A stretch of DNA of 64,000 nt, taken from the IMG/VR virus record IMGVR_UViG_3300022920_000004, positions 35,001-99,000 of that record. One strand, written 5' to 3'. A program made the position numbers and the translations under genes. The stretch comes from a virus. The notes beneath the pieces are model-generated. The model ran no database searches, was not told the origin of the DNA, and was given only the letters and a program-made list of their open reading frames with translations. The stretch's first letter is position 1. Each line of letters begins with the position of its first letter. Shown here in pieces: positions 17,890 through 27,159 of the stretch.

Positions 17890-19020
17890 TTAACTTGAAT
17901 ATGGTAACATTTCTGCTGGTATTGCTGATTGCTCAGTATGATTAGATAATGTAAAATCATTTATATCAAAATTTTCAAATATATCATTAAATAATATATT
18001 TTCTTTTTCATATTCATCTATTACTTCAATAGCTGAATCACCTATTAATAATTCACATTCACTATTATGCATATTAGTACTTCTACTTAATTGCTCTTTA
18101 ACAGCATCTAAGTGGGGTTCATAAATATGTACATTACTTAAATCACCTATAATACTTTTAGGAATCATATTAGTCATTTTACCTATAATCTGTGCTAAAA
18201 GTGCATAAGAAGCTATATTAAATGGAATTCCTAAATAAGAATCACATGAACGTTGATGCCATTTTAAAGTGAATTGATATTTGGGAGTACTAAAATCCCC
18301 TCTATTCTCTAAAGTTTCATAATAAGGTTGTATTTTAAATCTCTCGTTATCATTTAAAGGTTCAACCAATATCTCAAAAGACCAATGACAAGGTGGTAAA
18401 GCCATATTATCTAATTCAGCAGGATTCCAAGCTGTAACTATATGCTTAGTACCCATAGGATTTTCTTTTAATCCTTTAATAAGATTAGATATTTGGTCTA
18501 ATTTTTTACTAGGAAAATCTTCATCATAAACAGGTAAACCTTCTCCAGCTTCCAGTCCTTGCATATAACCAGCATCTCTTTCCTCAAAAGGAATACTCCA
18601 TTTTCTCCATTGAGCTCCATATATCCTACCCAAATCTCCTTTTATAGTTCCTCTGCCATCTTTAACAGCATCAACAAAATTATCTAATGTAAATGGTGTA
18701 AAATCAGTATTAACTATATTTCCAGAATATTGATTTTTATAATAATTATAAGCATCTTTATTCCAAATATTAATACCATTATCTACAAGATATTTAATAT
18801 TTGTATCTCCTCTTAAAAACCACAAAAGCTCCCCTACAACACCTTTCCAATATAACTTTTTAGTAGTTATAGCAGGAAAACCATCTTTAAAATCATGTTT
18901 AAATGTATAAGATGGTATTTGAATTCTATTTATACCTTTTCTATTAGGATCTTCATACATAAAACCATCATCTAATATTGTCTGTAAAAGATGATGGTAA
19001 GTTTTATCTATAACGCTCAT
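17890..19020 (-). CDS. thyA: Thymidylate synthase
   Basis: Methylates dUMP to dTMP with methylene-tetrahydrofolate. The active-site Cys lies in MALPPCHW, dUMP contacts in QRSCDSYLGIPFN (the Asn of PFN is present, so dUMP rather than dCMP) and in NVHIYEPH, and the GRIYGAQWRKW segment is clear. The Trp and Leu that separate true synthases from hydroxymethylases appear kept (NIWNK, MALPPC). At 376 aa it is longer than E. coli ThyA (264 aa), with an insert before the catalytic region and a C-terminal extension. Confidence 0.93.
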   Translation of the reverse strand: MSVIDKTYHHLLQTILDDGFMYEDPNRKGINRIQIPSYTFKHDFKDGFPAITTKKLYWKGVVGELLWFLRGDTNIKYLVDNGINIWNKDAYNYYKNQYSGNIVNTDFTPFTLDNFVDAVKDGRGTIKGDLGRIYGAQWRKWSIPFEERDAGYMQGLEAGEGLPVYDEDFPSKKLDQISNLIKGLKENPMGTKHIVTAWNPAELDNMALPPCHWSFEILVEPLNDNERFKIQPYYETLENRGDFSTPKYQFTLKWHQRSCDSYLGIPFNIASYALLAQIIGKMTNMIPKSIIGDLSNVHIYEPHLDAVKEQLSRSTNMHNSECELLIGDSAIEVIDEYEKENILFNDIFENFDINDFTLSNHTEQSAIPAEMLPYSS

Positions 19021-19022
19021 GG

Positions 19023-19412
19023 TTATAAATTGTGTTTATTACGATAATTATCTAAATAATCTATTCTGTGTAAAATACTAATTTCTTCTAAGATATCATA
19101 ATTCAATCTATCTCCAAATTTCTCATTAACAACAGGTTCAGAAGGTGTTAAACCTAATTCAATGTCATCAATCATATCATCAATAGAAACTTCATGTTTT
19201 AATCTCATACCTGCTAAAGTACGTTCTCTAATTTCTTGGTTTTTTATAGATGCTTTATTAAAATTATGCATTCTATCTCCCCCACGAGCATATTCTTTTG
19301 CTTTAATTTTAAGAACATTTTTAGTTCTTTCCATTATTTTATCAAAGTATTTATCAAAATCTTCTTGTGATAAATCTTCTAAAAATAAATTATGTAATTT
19401 TTGTTTACTCAT
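19023..19412 (-). CDS. Phage all-alpha protein, 129 aa (DUF1599/Nmad1-like?)
   Basis: A helical acidic/basic protein with KIKAKEYARGGDRMHNF and GMRLKHEVSIDDMI. This reads like a common siphophage protein family sometimes placed near DUF1599 or MazG-like folds. It is directly upstream of thyA (2-nt gap), which suggests a link with nucleotide metabolism. The assignment is tentative. Confidence 0.55.
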   Translation of the reverse strand: MSKQKLHNLFLEDLSQEDFDKYFDKIMERTKNVLKIKAKEYARGGDRMHNFNKASIKNQEIRERTLAGMRLKHEVSIDDMIDDIELGLTPSEPVVNEKFGDRLNYDILEEISILHRIDYLDNYRNKHNL

Positions 19413-19422
19413 AATTATTGTT

Positions 19423-19548
19423 TTAAAATATTATATTTGCTGTTAACATACCACCTAAATAAACTAATATCCAAGCTATGTTCCATTGTAGTCTACTATA
19501 ATGTGTTGTAACATTATGTTCATTATCTTTTAAAGTATACTTTTTCAT
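19423..19548 (-). CDS. Small single-pass membrane peptide, 41 aa
   Basis: The frame starts MKKYTLKDN and has one hydrophobic segment (NIAWILVYLGGMLTANIIF) at the C-terminus, predicting a tail-anchored peptide. Its ATG shares a base with the stop of the upstream amidotransferase-like gene (TAATG), supporting translation. Confidence 0.5.
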   Translation of the reverse strand: MKKYTLKDNEHNVTTHYSRLQWNIAWILVYLGGMLTANIIF

Positions 19549-20246
19549 TACACTAAAATTTTATTAATTTCACTTATTGCAAATTCACAATTAAATTCTT
19601 CAGGATGATATTGAAAAGCAACTATAGGTAAATTTTTATGTTTAAATGCTTCTGTAAAACTAATATAATAATTTTTACCATACTTTTTTTCTGTTAAAAA
19701 CTCAGGTTCTAATAAAGAAGGACATCCTGAAATTACTGGACTAAAGCCAATAGCTTCTAAACCATCTCCTAATTTTTTAGCTGATTGATGATGAATAGTA
19801 TTAATTTTAAAAATACCATTTTCAGTCCATAAATCATCTTTAGTTTCAGATCTTGCACCATAACCTTTAGTTTGATTATGCCCTTTAACATCTTGAAATA
19901 AAGTTCCACCAAAAAAAGCATTTAAAGTTTGAAAACCTCTACAAATACCAACTATAGGTTTATTTGCCATTATAAAAGCAGGAATCATTACTGAATCTAA
20001 ATACTCATATTGAACATTACATCTACCTGTAGAATGATGAGGTATTTCATTATATCTCATTGGATTAATATCAGCACCTCCAGGAATTAATAACATGTCA
20101 CATTGTTCAGCTATTTTTTCTGGGTCATCATATTGTGTAATTAATCTTGGTATACCAAAATTTAATATAAAATTAATATAAGGTGCAGTTTGTTTCATTT
20201 CACCACCAATACTATCTGCGTAAATTCCTATTGTTTTTTTATTCAT
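19548..20246 (-). CDS. Class I glutamine amidotransferase-like / peptidase C26, copy 2
   Basis: The 232-aa protein has IPGGADINP (54-62), the nucleophile elbow GICRGFQ with C102, IHHQ (151-154) and QYHPEE with H214 and E216, so the Cys-His-Glu triad is intact. Like copy 1 at 12275-12955 it resembles gamma-glutamyl-amide hydrolases. Identity between the copies is limited to motifs, so they may act on different bonds. It overlaps the upstream 166-aa gene by 8 nt. Confidence 0.85.
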   Translation of the reverse strand: MNKKTIGIYADSIGGEMKQTAPYINFILNFGIPRLITQYDDPEKIAEQCDMLLIPGGADINPMRYNEIPHHSTGRCNVQYEYLDSVMIPAFIMANKPIVGICRGFQTLNAFFGGTLFQDVKGHNQTKGYGARSETKDDLWTENGIFKINTIHHQSAKKLGDGLEAIGFSPVISGCPSLLEPEFLTEKKYGKNYYISFTEAFKHKNLPIVAFQYHPEEFNCEFAISEINKILV

Positions 20247-20739
20247 CTTTAGTTTTTAATTTTGTAACTTGTTTTTCAATTTCTTCTGTTGTGTAACCTA
20301 ATTTTTTATATAAATAATATATAGTAAATTTATCTATTTCTTTAATTTCATTTTTACCAAATAATCTACGATAATCATAATAAGTTTCATTAAAAGCAAC
20401 TTTATTAATTTTATCTTCATCATCTATTACCCAATCTCCTGTATATAATACAATTTTATGAACGTGAGGACAATATATTAAATTATAATAATCATTATCT
20501 GTACATTTATCAATTATAATTTTTATTAATTGCTTATGTGTAATTTTAGAATAATAAGTTCTCATTAACTTATATAAATCAGAAAATGATCTTTTAGCAC
20601 CACATCTACATTGTTGTTTTGTACAATTTTTATCATAAAAAGTATAGGGAAAATCATAATCACTTTCATATAATCTATTAAAAAAATCTTCAGGTTTTTC
20701 ATTAACCTTTCTTTTATCTCTTACGTATAACTTATCCAT
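20239..20739 (-). CDS. Hypothetical protein, 166 aa, member of a local paralogous family
   Basis: The centre has CRCGAKRSFSDLY, a YYSKITHKQLIKIII helix and IYCPHVHKI, matching the 152-aa protein at 17412-17870. The two Cys pairs and His suggest a metal site. Function unknown. Confidence 0.65.
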   Translation of the reverse strand: MDKLYVRDKRKVNEKPEDFFNRLYESDYDFPYTFYDKNCTKQQCRCGAKRSFSDLYKLMRTYYSKITHKQLIKIIIDKCTDNDYYNLIYCPHVHKIVLYTGDWVIDDEDKINKVAFNETYYDYRRLFGKNEIKEIDKFTIYYLYKKLGYTTEEIEKQVTKLKTKDE

Positions 20740-20740
20740 T

Positions 20741-21040
20741 TTAAAGATTTTTAATATACATTGTTAAATCTCCCATTTTAGGATAACCAACTCTTCTTTC
20801 AAAAGTATGTACAGGTTTAAATCCTACAGTTTCTAAATTTTTAGCAAGTATGTCTTCTCCAGGACTTACAATAGTAAATATTGCAGTTTGTCCATTACCA
20901 GTTGTAATACCTACTTCAGTATTAGCAAGTTTTTCTGCTGTTAATTTTATAATAGCTCTTGTTAAATTATTTAAAGAAGTATCATTATCAACTCTACTTA
21001 ATTGCATTAATGCACAACAATCTGTTCTATGTTTTTCCAT
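20741..21040 (-). CDS. Conserved phage hypothetical protein, 99 aa
   Basis: It starts with RTDCCALMQLS and ends in a strand-rich region. This resembles small phage proteins with a TDCCALMEI start seen in other lytic phages, which is recalled only. It overlaps the helicase gene by 14 nt. Function unknown. Confidence 0.6.
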   Translation of the reverse strand: MEKHRTDCCALMQLSRVDNDTSLNNLTRAIIKLTAEKLANTEVGITTGNGQTAIFTIVSPGEDILAKNLETVGFKPVHTFERRVGYPKMGDLTMYIKNL

Positions 21041-22154
21041 TTTGTTTATCTTTTTTTCTTATGTTTTCTATTTTTCTATACACTTTTCTTAAATTTAATT
21101 CATCATTTGGTAATGGTAATTCTTTAAAAATGTTTACAGCTCCGTCAAAATATAATGGGCATATTGTACCTGCACCACCTTCTCTACCACCTAATATCTC
21201 TAAAAATCTGATAAAATCTTTAAAGAATGTTATATCGTAGTCAAAATGTGTTGGTATTCCATATCTAAATGGACTATGTAAACCTAATATTACATTAAAA
21301 TCTCTTTGAGTTGTTTTATTGTCACCTAAACCATCAAGAGTAGGTTTATTATTTCTAGCTTTACCATGTTCAATTGATTCACTAGCAGCAGCTTGTTGTT
21401 GAATTACAACAGGTATATAATTATACCTATTTCTAAGTCTAACAAAATACTTTGATGATAATAATGAAATTGACTCCCTTAATGATAGTTGTCTACCCTG
21501 TTGTTTCTCTTCTGAAATCAATCCGATATGATCAACTATGCACATTACATACTCTTCAGGATCATTTGGTTTATAATAATCAAACGTATCATGTTCCTGA
21601 CCATCAATAGTTATCTTTTTAGTTACAATAGTTCCATTTTTCCTAGCGTAAGTCTCTAATACAGCATTTATACCAGTCGGATTTCGTATATCATCTATAA
21701 AGGTAACAATTTCTTCAACTTTATCAAAATAAGGTTTATACTTAATAATTAACTCTAATATCTCTGGAGATACTGGAGCATCTTTTTTAGTACTTCTTAA
21801 ATCTTTAGGTGATACTCTTACACCTTCTTTTAGATATAATATATTAGAAAATATTGACCTCATTAATTCTCCTGATGTCATTTCTAAACTAAAATAAAAT
21901 ATTTTTAATTTAATATCTAACCCTTCATCTATAATTTGTCTAATTGGATTAAATACAAATAACCAGTTTGTTATCTGTGACTTCCCAATTTTACTTGATG
22001 CAGTTGCTAAATAAGATTTACCTTGTTCAATCCCTGGAGATTCTTCCTCAAATCGAGGTAATCCCCAAGGAATACAATTTATTTTGCCTGATAGAATTCT
22101 TTTACGACGATCTATCAGGTCTTCATATACTCTATTAAATAATTTATCGCTCAT
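21027..22154 (-). CDS. DnaB-type replicative helicase (RecA-fold ATPase), 375 aa
   Basis: Unwinds DNA at the fork. Walker A is ATASSKIGKSQ, Walker B VMCIVDHIGL, with the DnaB-family FYFSLEMTSGELMRS and a QQQAAASE segment before GLGDNKTTQRDFNVILGL, the H3/H4 region. The N-terminal DnaB domain is absent, so this is a core-only helicase like those of many phages. It is encoded separately from the primase at 14553-15596. Confidence 0.88.
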   Translation of the reverse strand: MSDKLFNRVYEDLIDRRKRILSGKINCIPWGLPRFEEESPGIEQGKSYLATASSKIGKSQITNWLFVFNPIRQIIDEGLDIKLKIFYFSLEMTSGELMRSIFSNILYLKEGVRVSPKDLRSTKKDAPVSPEILELIIKYKPYFDKVEEIVTFIDDIRNPTGINAVLETYARKNGTIVTKKITIDGQEHDTFDYYKPNDPEEYVMCIVDHIGLISEEKQQGRQLSLRESISLLSSKYFVRLRNRYNYIPVVIQQQAAASESIEHGKARNNKPTLDGLGDNKTTQRDFNVILGLHSPFRYGIPTHFDYDITFFKDFIRFLEILGGREGGAGTICPLYFDGAVNIFKELPLPNDELNLRKVYRKIENIRKKDKQNGKT

Positions 22155-22181
22155 ATTATGTTTTCACATAATACTAAAAGT

Positions 22182-22634
22182 TTAATTTAAATAATTGTTA
22201 ATTGCGTAATATGATTTAATCATTGGGTTATAATTTCCATATTTAACATAGTTAATATTACTTTCATTACAGTCATCTTCATCATAATCATTTATAAAAT
22301 AATAAGTACTATGATTACTTTCTGTAGATTCAAATACAATTTGGTTAATATTACCACAATATAATGTTTGAATAGAACCTTTTGAAAGTAAATCTAGTAA
22401 TACATAACTAATCATATATATGCTATATTTTTTATTAAATAAATATTCTCTAAGATATTTTACAGTAACTCCACTATAACCTTTTAAACAATAACCACAA
22501 TAATCATCAACATATTTTCTAGAATCACCATCTAATATGTCTAACCACATTGAATCATTTTTATTAAAATAATGTAATAAAGTAACCTCAATATCTTTTA
22601 AACCATTAATTATTTTTTGTCTATTCATAACCAT
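22182..22634 (-). CDS. Hypothetical protein, 150 aa, weak relative of the 17412/20239 family
   Basis: It has DDYCGYCLKG, a helix YLREYLF.KKYSIYMISYVLL, and TLYCGNINQIVF, at the spacing of the Cys-helix-YCPxI pattern in the 152- and 166-aa proteins. The match is weaker. It overlaps the next gene by 14 nt. Confidence 0.6.
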   Translation of the reverse strand: MVMNRQKIINGLKDIEVTLLHYFNKNDSMWLDILDGDSRKYVDDYCGYCLKGYSGVTVKYLREYLFNKKYSIYMISYVLLDLLSKGSIQTLYCGNINQIVFESTESNHSTYYFINDYDEDDCNESNINYVKYGNYNPMIKSYYAINNYLN

Positions 22635-23271
22635 ATTGTTTTAATACTGGTAATACATCGTATTCATGTGTTTTAGCTTTTCTAATTTTAGATAACAAAT
22701 TACTATTTCCATAACTAGAGTTAGTAAATCCAAATACACCAATACCTTTATATCTTCTATAATGCCAAACACCTTTTAAATCTTCAACTACAGCACATAC
22801 TAAAGAATGCCCCCAACCACCTGCATGGGTAGTACAACTATTTGCAAGTAATATAGCTTTTAATGGGTCTATATTAGGTTTTAAATCTAATATGTTTTTA
22901 GTTAATCTAGGTATGCAATCATAATGATTAGTACCTTCCCATAAAAATCTTATAGCTGTTAATATAATCATTGTTTTACCATAACCTAAATTAGGTATAA
23001 CTAAATAATCATTTTCTATAGTAATTTTAGGTTCAATTTTAATCATTAATTTAATCCAAAACTCTATTAAATCTTTATTCATTTCAGAACATTTTAATTT
23101 AAGTTTTAATTTAAACCACTTATTATTTCTAGGTAATTCACTAAAACAAGCTGTATTAACAGAAGATTTTAATAATCTATTATATTTACCATACAATTCA
23201 TAGGTTACGCACATTCTACTATTTATTTCAACAATATCAATAATCTTTTTTATTTTTTCATCATTTGTCAT
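22621..23271 (-). CDS. Hypothetical protein, 216 aa
   Basis: Not recognised. It is Lys-rich in the first half, then has a C-terminal THAGGWGHSLVCAVVEDL segment with Cys and His. No signal peptide or membrane segment. It lies upstream of the helicase in the same unit. Confidence 0.6.
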   Translation of the reverse strand: MTNDEKIKKIIDIVEINSRMCVTYELYGKYNRLLKSSVNTACFSELPRNNKWFKLKLKLKCSEMNKDLIEFWIKLMIKIEPKITIENDYLVIPNLGYGKTMIILTAIRFLWEGTNHYDCIPRLTKNILDLKPNIDPLKAILLANSCTTHAGGWGHSLVCAVVEDLKGVWHYRRYKGIGVFGFTNSSYGNSNLLSKIRKAKTHEYDVLPVLKQYGYE

Positions 23272-23318
23272 TTTTATTCACTATTTTTAAGATTAAATTA
23301 AACTTTTAGTATTATATT

Positions 23319-23957
23319 TTAATTTAAAGTGTTAGTCCAATTTTCATTTTTATTTCCTACTAAATCTATTTCATCTATAAATGCAGATAGCCTAGAAGAT
23401 TCTTCTTTACCATCTCTTTTAAATATAAAATAATCAGCTTGTTGTAAAAATCTGTAATCACCATTAAATTGATTAATATAAATACTTACAGCTTTTAATA
23501 TATTTTCAAAAGTATATTCAGGATTTTCAAGCATCCAACGCTTTAATTTATCTTTACAGCTCTTTGGAGAACCCATTGAGCCAGGTTTTAATCCTTGCCA
23601 TTGTTTACGATATTCATCAATACCATTTTCAACAGCTTCGTTTATGTATCTTTGAGATAGTTTCTTTTTAATACTATCTTTTTTAACAGAAACAGTTTTA
23701 TCTGTAAAAGAATTTTCAATCAATACTTTAGATTTTTCTCTTAGTATATATTTTATCTCTTTTCTTTCATTTTCTTCTTTTATTGTTATTTTTATAAATT
23801 TTTTACTTTCTAAACTTTGATAATGAAAATATAAATCATCATAATCTATATTTTCATTTAATTCACTAAAGTATATCTTTAGTAAACATAAAAATTCATT
23901 TATAGACAAATTATTTTCTGCTAATACTTTAACATCTAATATAATTTGTTTATTCAT
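23319..23957 (-). CDS. Hypothetical protein, 212 aa (possible replication accessory)
   Basis: The N-terminal 70 residues look like a winged-helix region (short helices then a beta-hairpin with KKFIKITIKEENE). A C-terminal WQGLKPGSMGSPKSCKDKLKRWM segment leads to a helical region. This layout occurs in phage replication-initiation or helicase-loader proteins, and it lies near the helicase and polymerase genes. That role is inference. Confidence 0.6.
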   Translation of the reverse strand: MNKQIILDVKVLAENNLSINEFLCLLKIYFSELNENIDYDDLYFHYQSLESKKFIKITIKEENERKEIKYILREKSKVLIENSFTDKTVSVKKDSIKKKLSQRYINEAVENGIDEYRKQWQGLKPGSMGSPKSCKDKLKRWMLENPEYTFENILKAVSIYINQFNGDYRFLQQADYFIFKRDGKEESSRLSAFIDEIDLVGNKNENWTNTLN

Positions 23958-23966
23958 AAATTTATT

Positions 23967-24134
23967 TTAATTTTTTAATACGTAATATTCTTTGTTATTA
24001 TTTTTAGCAATTTCTTCATCATACCTACTAAATTTTATAAATAATACTGAGTGTGTAAAACCATACTCAAAATTATCTTTTAATACTACTAAATCACCAT
24101 ACTTTGGCGTTTGTGTTAATTCTACTGTTGGCAT
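23967..24134 (-). CDS. Small hypothetical protein, 55 aa
   Basis: The frame starts MPTVELTQT and ends at a TAA at 23969-23967. It overlaps the upstream 63-aa gene by 41 nt, more than typical here, so one of the two starts or frames may be wrong. No recognised motif. Confidence 0.45.
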   Translation of the reverse strand: MPTVELTQTPKYGDLVVLKDNFEYGFTHSVLFIKFSRYDEEIAKNNNKEYYVLKN

Positions 24135-24285
24135 AATTTTCTATTTTTAAATGTTTTAATATATCATTAATATGTATTTCCATATCTAAATCTTCTTCAA
24201 TTTTATCTTGTACTTCAAATGGTTCACTTATATTATAAGTGCTTGTTACTAAATCTACTGCTAATTTAATATGGTTATATTTCAT
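24094..24285 (-). CDS. Small hypothetical protein, 63 aa
   Basis: An acidic helical protein just upstream of the 55-aa gene and downstream of DNA polymerase. No recognised family. Confidence 0.5.
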   Translation of the reverse strand: MKYNHIKLAVDLVTSTYNISEPFEVQDKIEEDLDMEIHINDILKHLKIENYANSRINTNAKVW

Positions 24286-24307
24286 ATTTATTTTATATTA
24301 TTAATTA

Positions 24308-26281
24308 TTAATGAGTCCAATAGTCTGTAATTACAGCATCTGCTTTTAATGGTATAGTTTTACACCATATTTCACCTGCTCTTTGCATACAATCTTCTAA
24401 ATTTCTTGCAGCAATTTCTGTATAATTTTCTAATACTTCTAAGTTTATTTCATCATGTATTAAATTAGTTATAAAAATATAATCATTTAAGTTATTATCA
24501 TTTAACCATTTCCTAAAAAATATAGCTGCTAATTTAGTAATACTACCTGCTGCACCTTGTATAATATAATTAAGACAAGCTCTTTCATATTTACCTTTTA
24601 AAGAATAATAACGTTTCCAATCTTGGTCTTTTTTATATTCTCTTAATTTATCAAAATCACCAAAATAAAACTTTCTTTTGGTTACTGGGTCTATTTCTAT
24701 AAATCCTTGATTCATAGATTTTTTAATAGATTCATCAAAAAATAGTTTTAATTTTGGAAATGCATCAAAATAAGCATTATAAATATTTTCACCTTCTTCA
24801 GGAGAAACACCTAAATTATTAGAGATAGTAAAACCATTTCCTCCATAAGCTAATGCAAATGAAACTGATTTAGCAATTTGTCTTTTTTCTGGATGTTGTT
24901 TTTTAATCTCAGGTAAAGATAATTCTTGTAATTCAGGATATATTTTTTGAGCATTATAACTATGCATATCTAAATGTCCTTCATAATAAAAATTAAGAAT
25001 ATCTGGGTCTAATGATGTATTTGCTAAACAAATATTTTCTTGTCCACTATAATCAGAATTTACAATTTTATAACCTTTTGGAGCATCAAAAGCTCTTCTA
25101 AAATTATCATTACTTGGTATATTCTGTAAATTTGGATTACTACTAGAAATTCTACCAGTATTTAATATTTGCTTATAATTACTGTGTAATCTTTTAGTTA
25201 TTGGATTAATATATTTAAAGAAAGCAATTCCAAAAGTTGTACAACATTGTTCTAATTCTTTATACCTTAAATATATATCTAATAAATGTTTATATGTTTC
25301 AGGTATATCTTTATTCATTGTTTTTAAAGAAGCTTTTACAACTGTTGCATTAACAGTATAACTTAATTTTTTAGTGGATTTAGAGACTTCCTGTGGGCAT
25401 ATTTCTAAGTACTTAAATAAATCAATTACTTGTTTAGAACTTCCCCAATTTATACTACATTTTAAACCTGTTTCAAATAAATTTAATTGTTTATCTACAA
25501 ATCTAGTATCTTTAAAGCTATTTAAAATATATTTATTTAACTCAATTTCTAAAGTAGAATATGTAGCTTTATTATTATTATAGGTGTTTTCCCATATATC
25601 TGTATTAAAATTAATACCTTTATATTCTATATCACCTAATACTTGTAAGAATAACATTTCTAATGATACACATTTAGATAAATCTTTTCTAACTATATCT
25701 TCAGCTTGATGCTTTTCTATCATTAAAGGATATAAAATATCTTCAGCTCCATAGAGTATTTGTTTTTTAGTAAATGGTTTATCACCAATTGTTAAAAACT
25801 CTAATCTTGTTGCTTTCTCTACTTCAATTCCTAAATACTTTTCATTTAAATCTTTTAATCCTAACTTTGGTGAATAACCATTAAATAATATTTGTTCTAC
25901 AATCATAGTATCATAAACATTATTTAATTTAATTCCATTGTTGTGTAGAATATGTTTATATTCAAACTTTATATTATGACCAAGTTTGACTATGTGATTT
26001 GACTCAAGTATCTCTTTTAGGGGATTTATATCAACATATCTGTAATCTATTACATATTGTCTATTTATATCACCTACTTGAAACATTACAATATTTGATA
26101 AGTATGGGTCAAGTCCTTCTCTTTTACCATACTTACCATTAAATTTCATTGTGGTTTCAATATCTATTGCAATCAAAGCTTTATTCTTTAAATACTCTAC
26201 ACAATCTTGTATAGTTGTTGTATTTAAATCAAATAAATTATTTGGTCCAATATAATATATATTTTTTTCATTCTTCATCAT
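24308..26281 (-). CDS. polA: DNA polymerase, family A (PolI-like) with 3'-5' exonuclease
   Basis: Phage replicase. The 657-aa protein has an N-terminal DEDDy exonuclease (AIDIETT near 36, later YGAED), then the polymerase: motif A SDYSGQE, motif B KRQIAKSVSFALAYGG (Phe at the dideoxy-discrimination position) and motif C LIHDEINLE. There is no 5'-3' exonuclease domain. The length fits phage PolA enzymes with exo plus pol domains only. Confidence 0.95.
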   Translation of the reverse strand: MMKNEKNIYYIGPNNLFDLNTTTIQDCVEYLKNKALIAIDIETTMKFNGKYGKREGLDPYLSNIVMFQVGDINRQYVIDYRYVDINPLKEILESNHIVKLGHNIKFEYKHILHNNGIKLNNVYDTMIVEQILFNGYSPKLGLKDLNEKYLGIEVEKATRLEFLTIGDKPFTKKQILYGAEDILYPLMIEKHQAEDIVRKDLSKCVSLEMLFLQVLGDIEYKGINFNTDIWENTYNNNKATYSTLEIELNKYILNSFKDTRFVDKQLNLFETGLKCSINWGSSKQVIDLFKYLEICPQEVSKSTKKLSYTVNATVVKASLKTMNKDIPETYKHLLDIYLRYKELEQCCTTFGIAFFKYINPITKRLHSNYKQILNTGRISSSNPNLQNIPSNDNFRRAFDAPKGYKIVNSDYSGQENICLANTSLDPDILNFYYEGHLDMHSYNAQKIYPELQELSLPEIKKQHPEKRQIAKSVSFALAYGGNGFTISNNLGVSPEEGENIYNAYFDAFPKLKLFFDESIKKSMNQGFIEIDPVTKRKFYFGDFDKLREYKKDQDWKRYYSLKGKYERACLNYIIQGAAGSITKLAAIFFRKWLNDNNLNDYIFITNLIHDEINLEVLENYTEIAARNLEDCMQRAGEIWCKTIPLKADAVITDYWTH

Positions 26282-26302
26282 CTTTCTTCATTAATATATT
26301 AT

Positions 26303-26980
26303 TTATATTTCTAATATGTTACCATTACTACTTAATTCTCCAAATTTACCATCTGTTAAAACACTTCCATTACTAAATATAGTATTATATCCAGCTAATT
26401 TAGTTGTCCCAGCATTTATAATATCCTTGTTATTATGTATATGACCAAATAAACATAATTTAGGTTGTATTTTAAGTAATCTTTTTTTAAGAGCACTACA
26501 ACCACACATTTCTACATTATGATCTACACTATAAGATAAATCTAATATTCCTTTAGGTGGTCCATGTACTACAACTATGTCAGTGTCATCAGGTATAGAT
26601 TGCCAAACTCTGTCAAGTTTACTTCTATTTTTCATAAAATACCAATTACCAAATTGAGGTGTATGAGGACTTCCCCATATTTTAATACCTTCTATTTCAA
26701 TTGATTCATTTTCTAAATAATCTATAGAATATTCTTTACAAAGTTCTTTAAACTTTTTACCTTCGTGAAATGCTAAAGCATCGTGATTACCAGATATTAA
26801 TACTTTACGTTTAATAGGTAAACAAGCATACCAATTTAAGAAATCTCTAGTTTCAGGTTCATTTTTATATACATCATAATAGTTACTAAAATCACCAGAA
26901 TGTATAACTATATCTATATTATCAGGTATTTTTAATAAACTGTGATATGAGTGAGTGTCTCCAATGTGCCAAATTTTCAT
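26303..26980 (-). CDS. Calcineurin-like metallophosphoesterase
   Basis: The 225-aa protein has the five family motifs: IGDTHSY, SGDFSNY, SGNHDAL, VVHGPP and GHIHNNK, which bind two metals. It may be a phosphodiesterase or phosphatase acting on a nucleotide or phosphoprotein, like other phage members of this family. It lies directly upstream of the polymerase, 21 nt away. The exact substrate is unknown. Confidence 0.88.
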   Translation of the reverse strand: MKIWHIGDTHSYHSLLKIPDNIDIVIHSGDFSNYYDVYKNEPETRDFLNWYACLPIKRKVLISGNHDALAFHEGKKFKELCKEYSIDYLENESIEIEGIKIWGSPHTPQFGNWYFMKNRSKLDRVWQSIPDDTDIVVVHGPPKGILDLSYSVDHNVEMCGCSALKKRLLKIQPKLCLFGHIHNNKDIINAGTTKLAGYNTIFSNGSVLTDGKFGELSSNGNILEI

Positions 26981-26982
26981 AA

Positions 26983-27108
26983 TTAAATTGATCTATATTT
27001 TCTCTTGCTTCCCCATAATTGTCTATAAGATTTATTTACTAATGAGTATTTAGAGATACTTTTATTAATTGATTCTCTCGATTGTTGGGTTGTATTTTTG
27101 TTATTCAT
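26983..27108 (-). CDS. Small basic protein, 41 aa
   Basis: The frame starts MNNKNTTQQS and ends at a TAA at 26985-26983, just past the metallophosphoesterase start. It is Lys/Arg/Ser-rich. Support is positional, and it lies just after a terminator hairpin. Confidence 0.4.
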   Translation of the reverse strand: MNNKNTTQQSRESINKSISKYSLVNKSYRQLWGSKRKYRSI

Positions 27109-27121
27109 ATTTAATATTTTA

Positions 27122-27152
27122 AAGGAGAGCTACTAATATAATAACTCTCCTT
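27122..27152 (-). terminator. Probable intrinsic terminator
   Basis: Perfect 8-bp stem AAGGAGAG/CTCTCCTT (27122-27129 and 27145-27152), just after the stop of the coiled-coil gene (27160). The T-run following on the minus strand is short (TTTAAAATATT), so efficiency is uncertain. Confidence 0.6.
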
Positions 27153-27159
27153 GATTTTA

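Noticed and set aside
17890-19020. Thymidylate synthase homologue as a dUMP hydroxymethylase making modified DNA
   Set aside because: The Trp and Leu typical of true synthases appear present, and no other hypermodification gene was recognised, so ordinary ThyA is the better reading.
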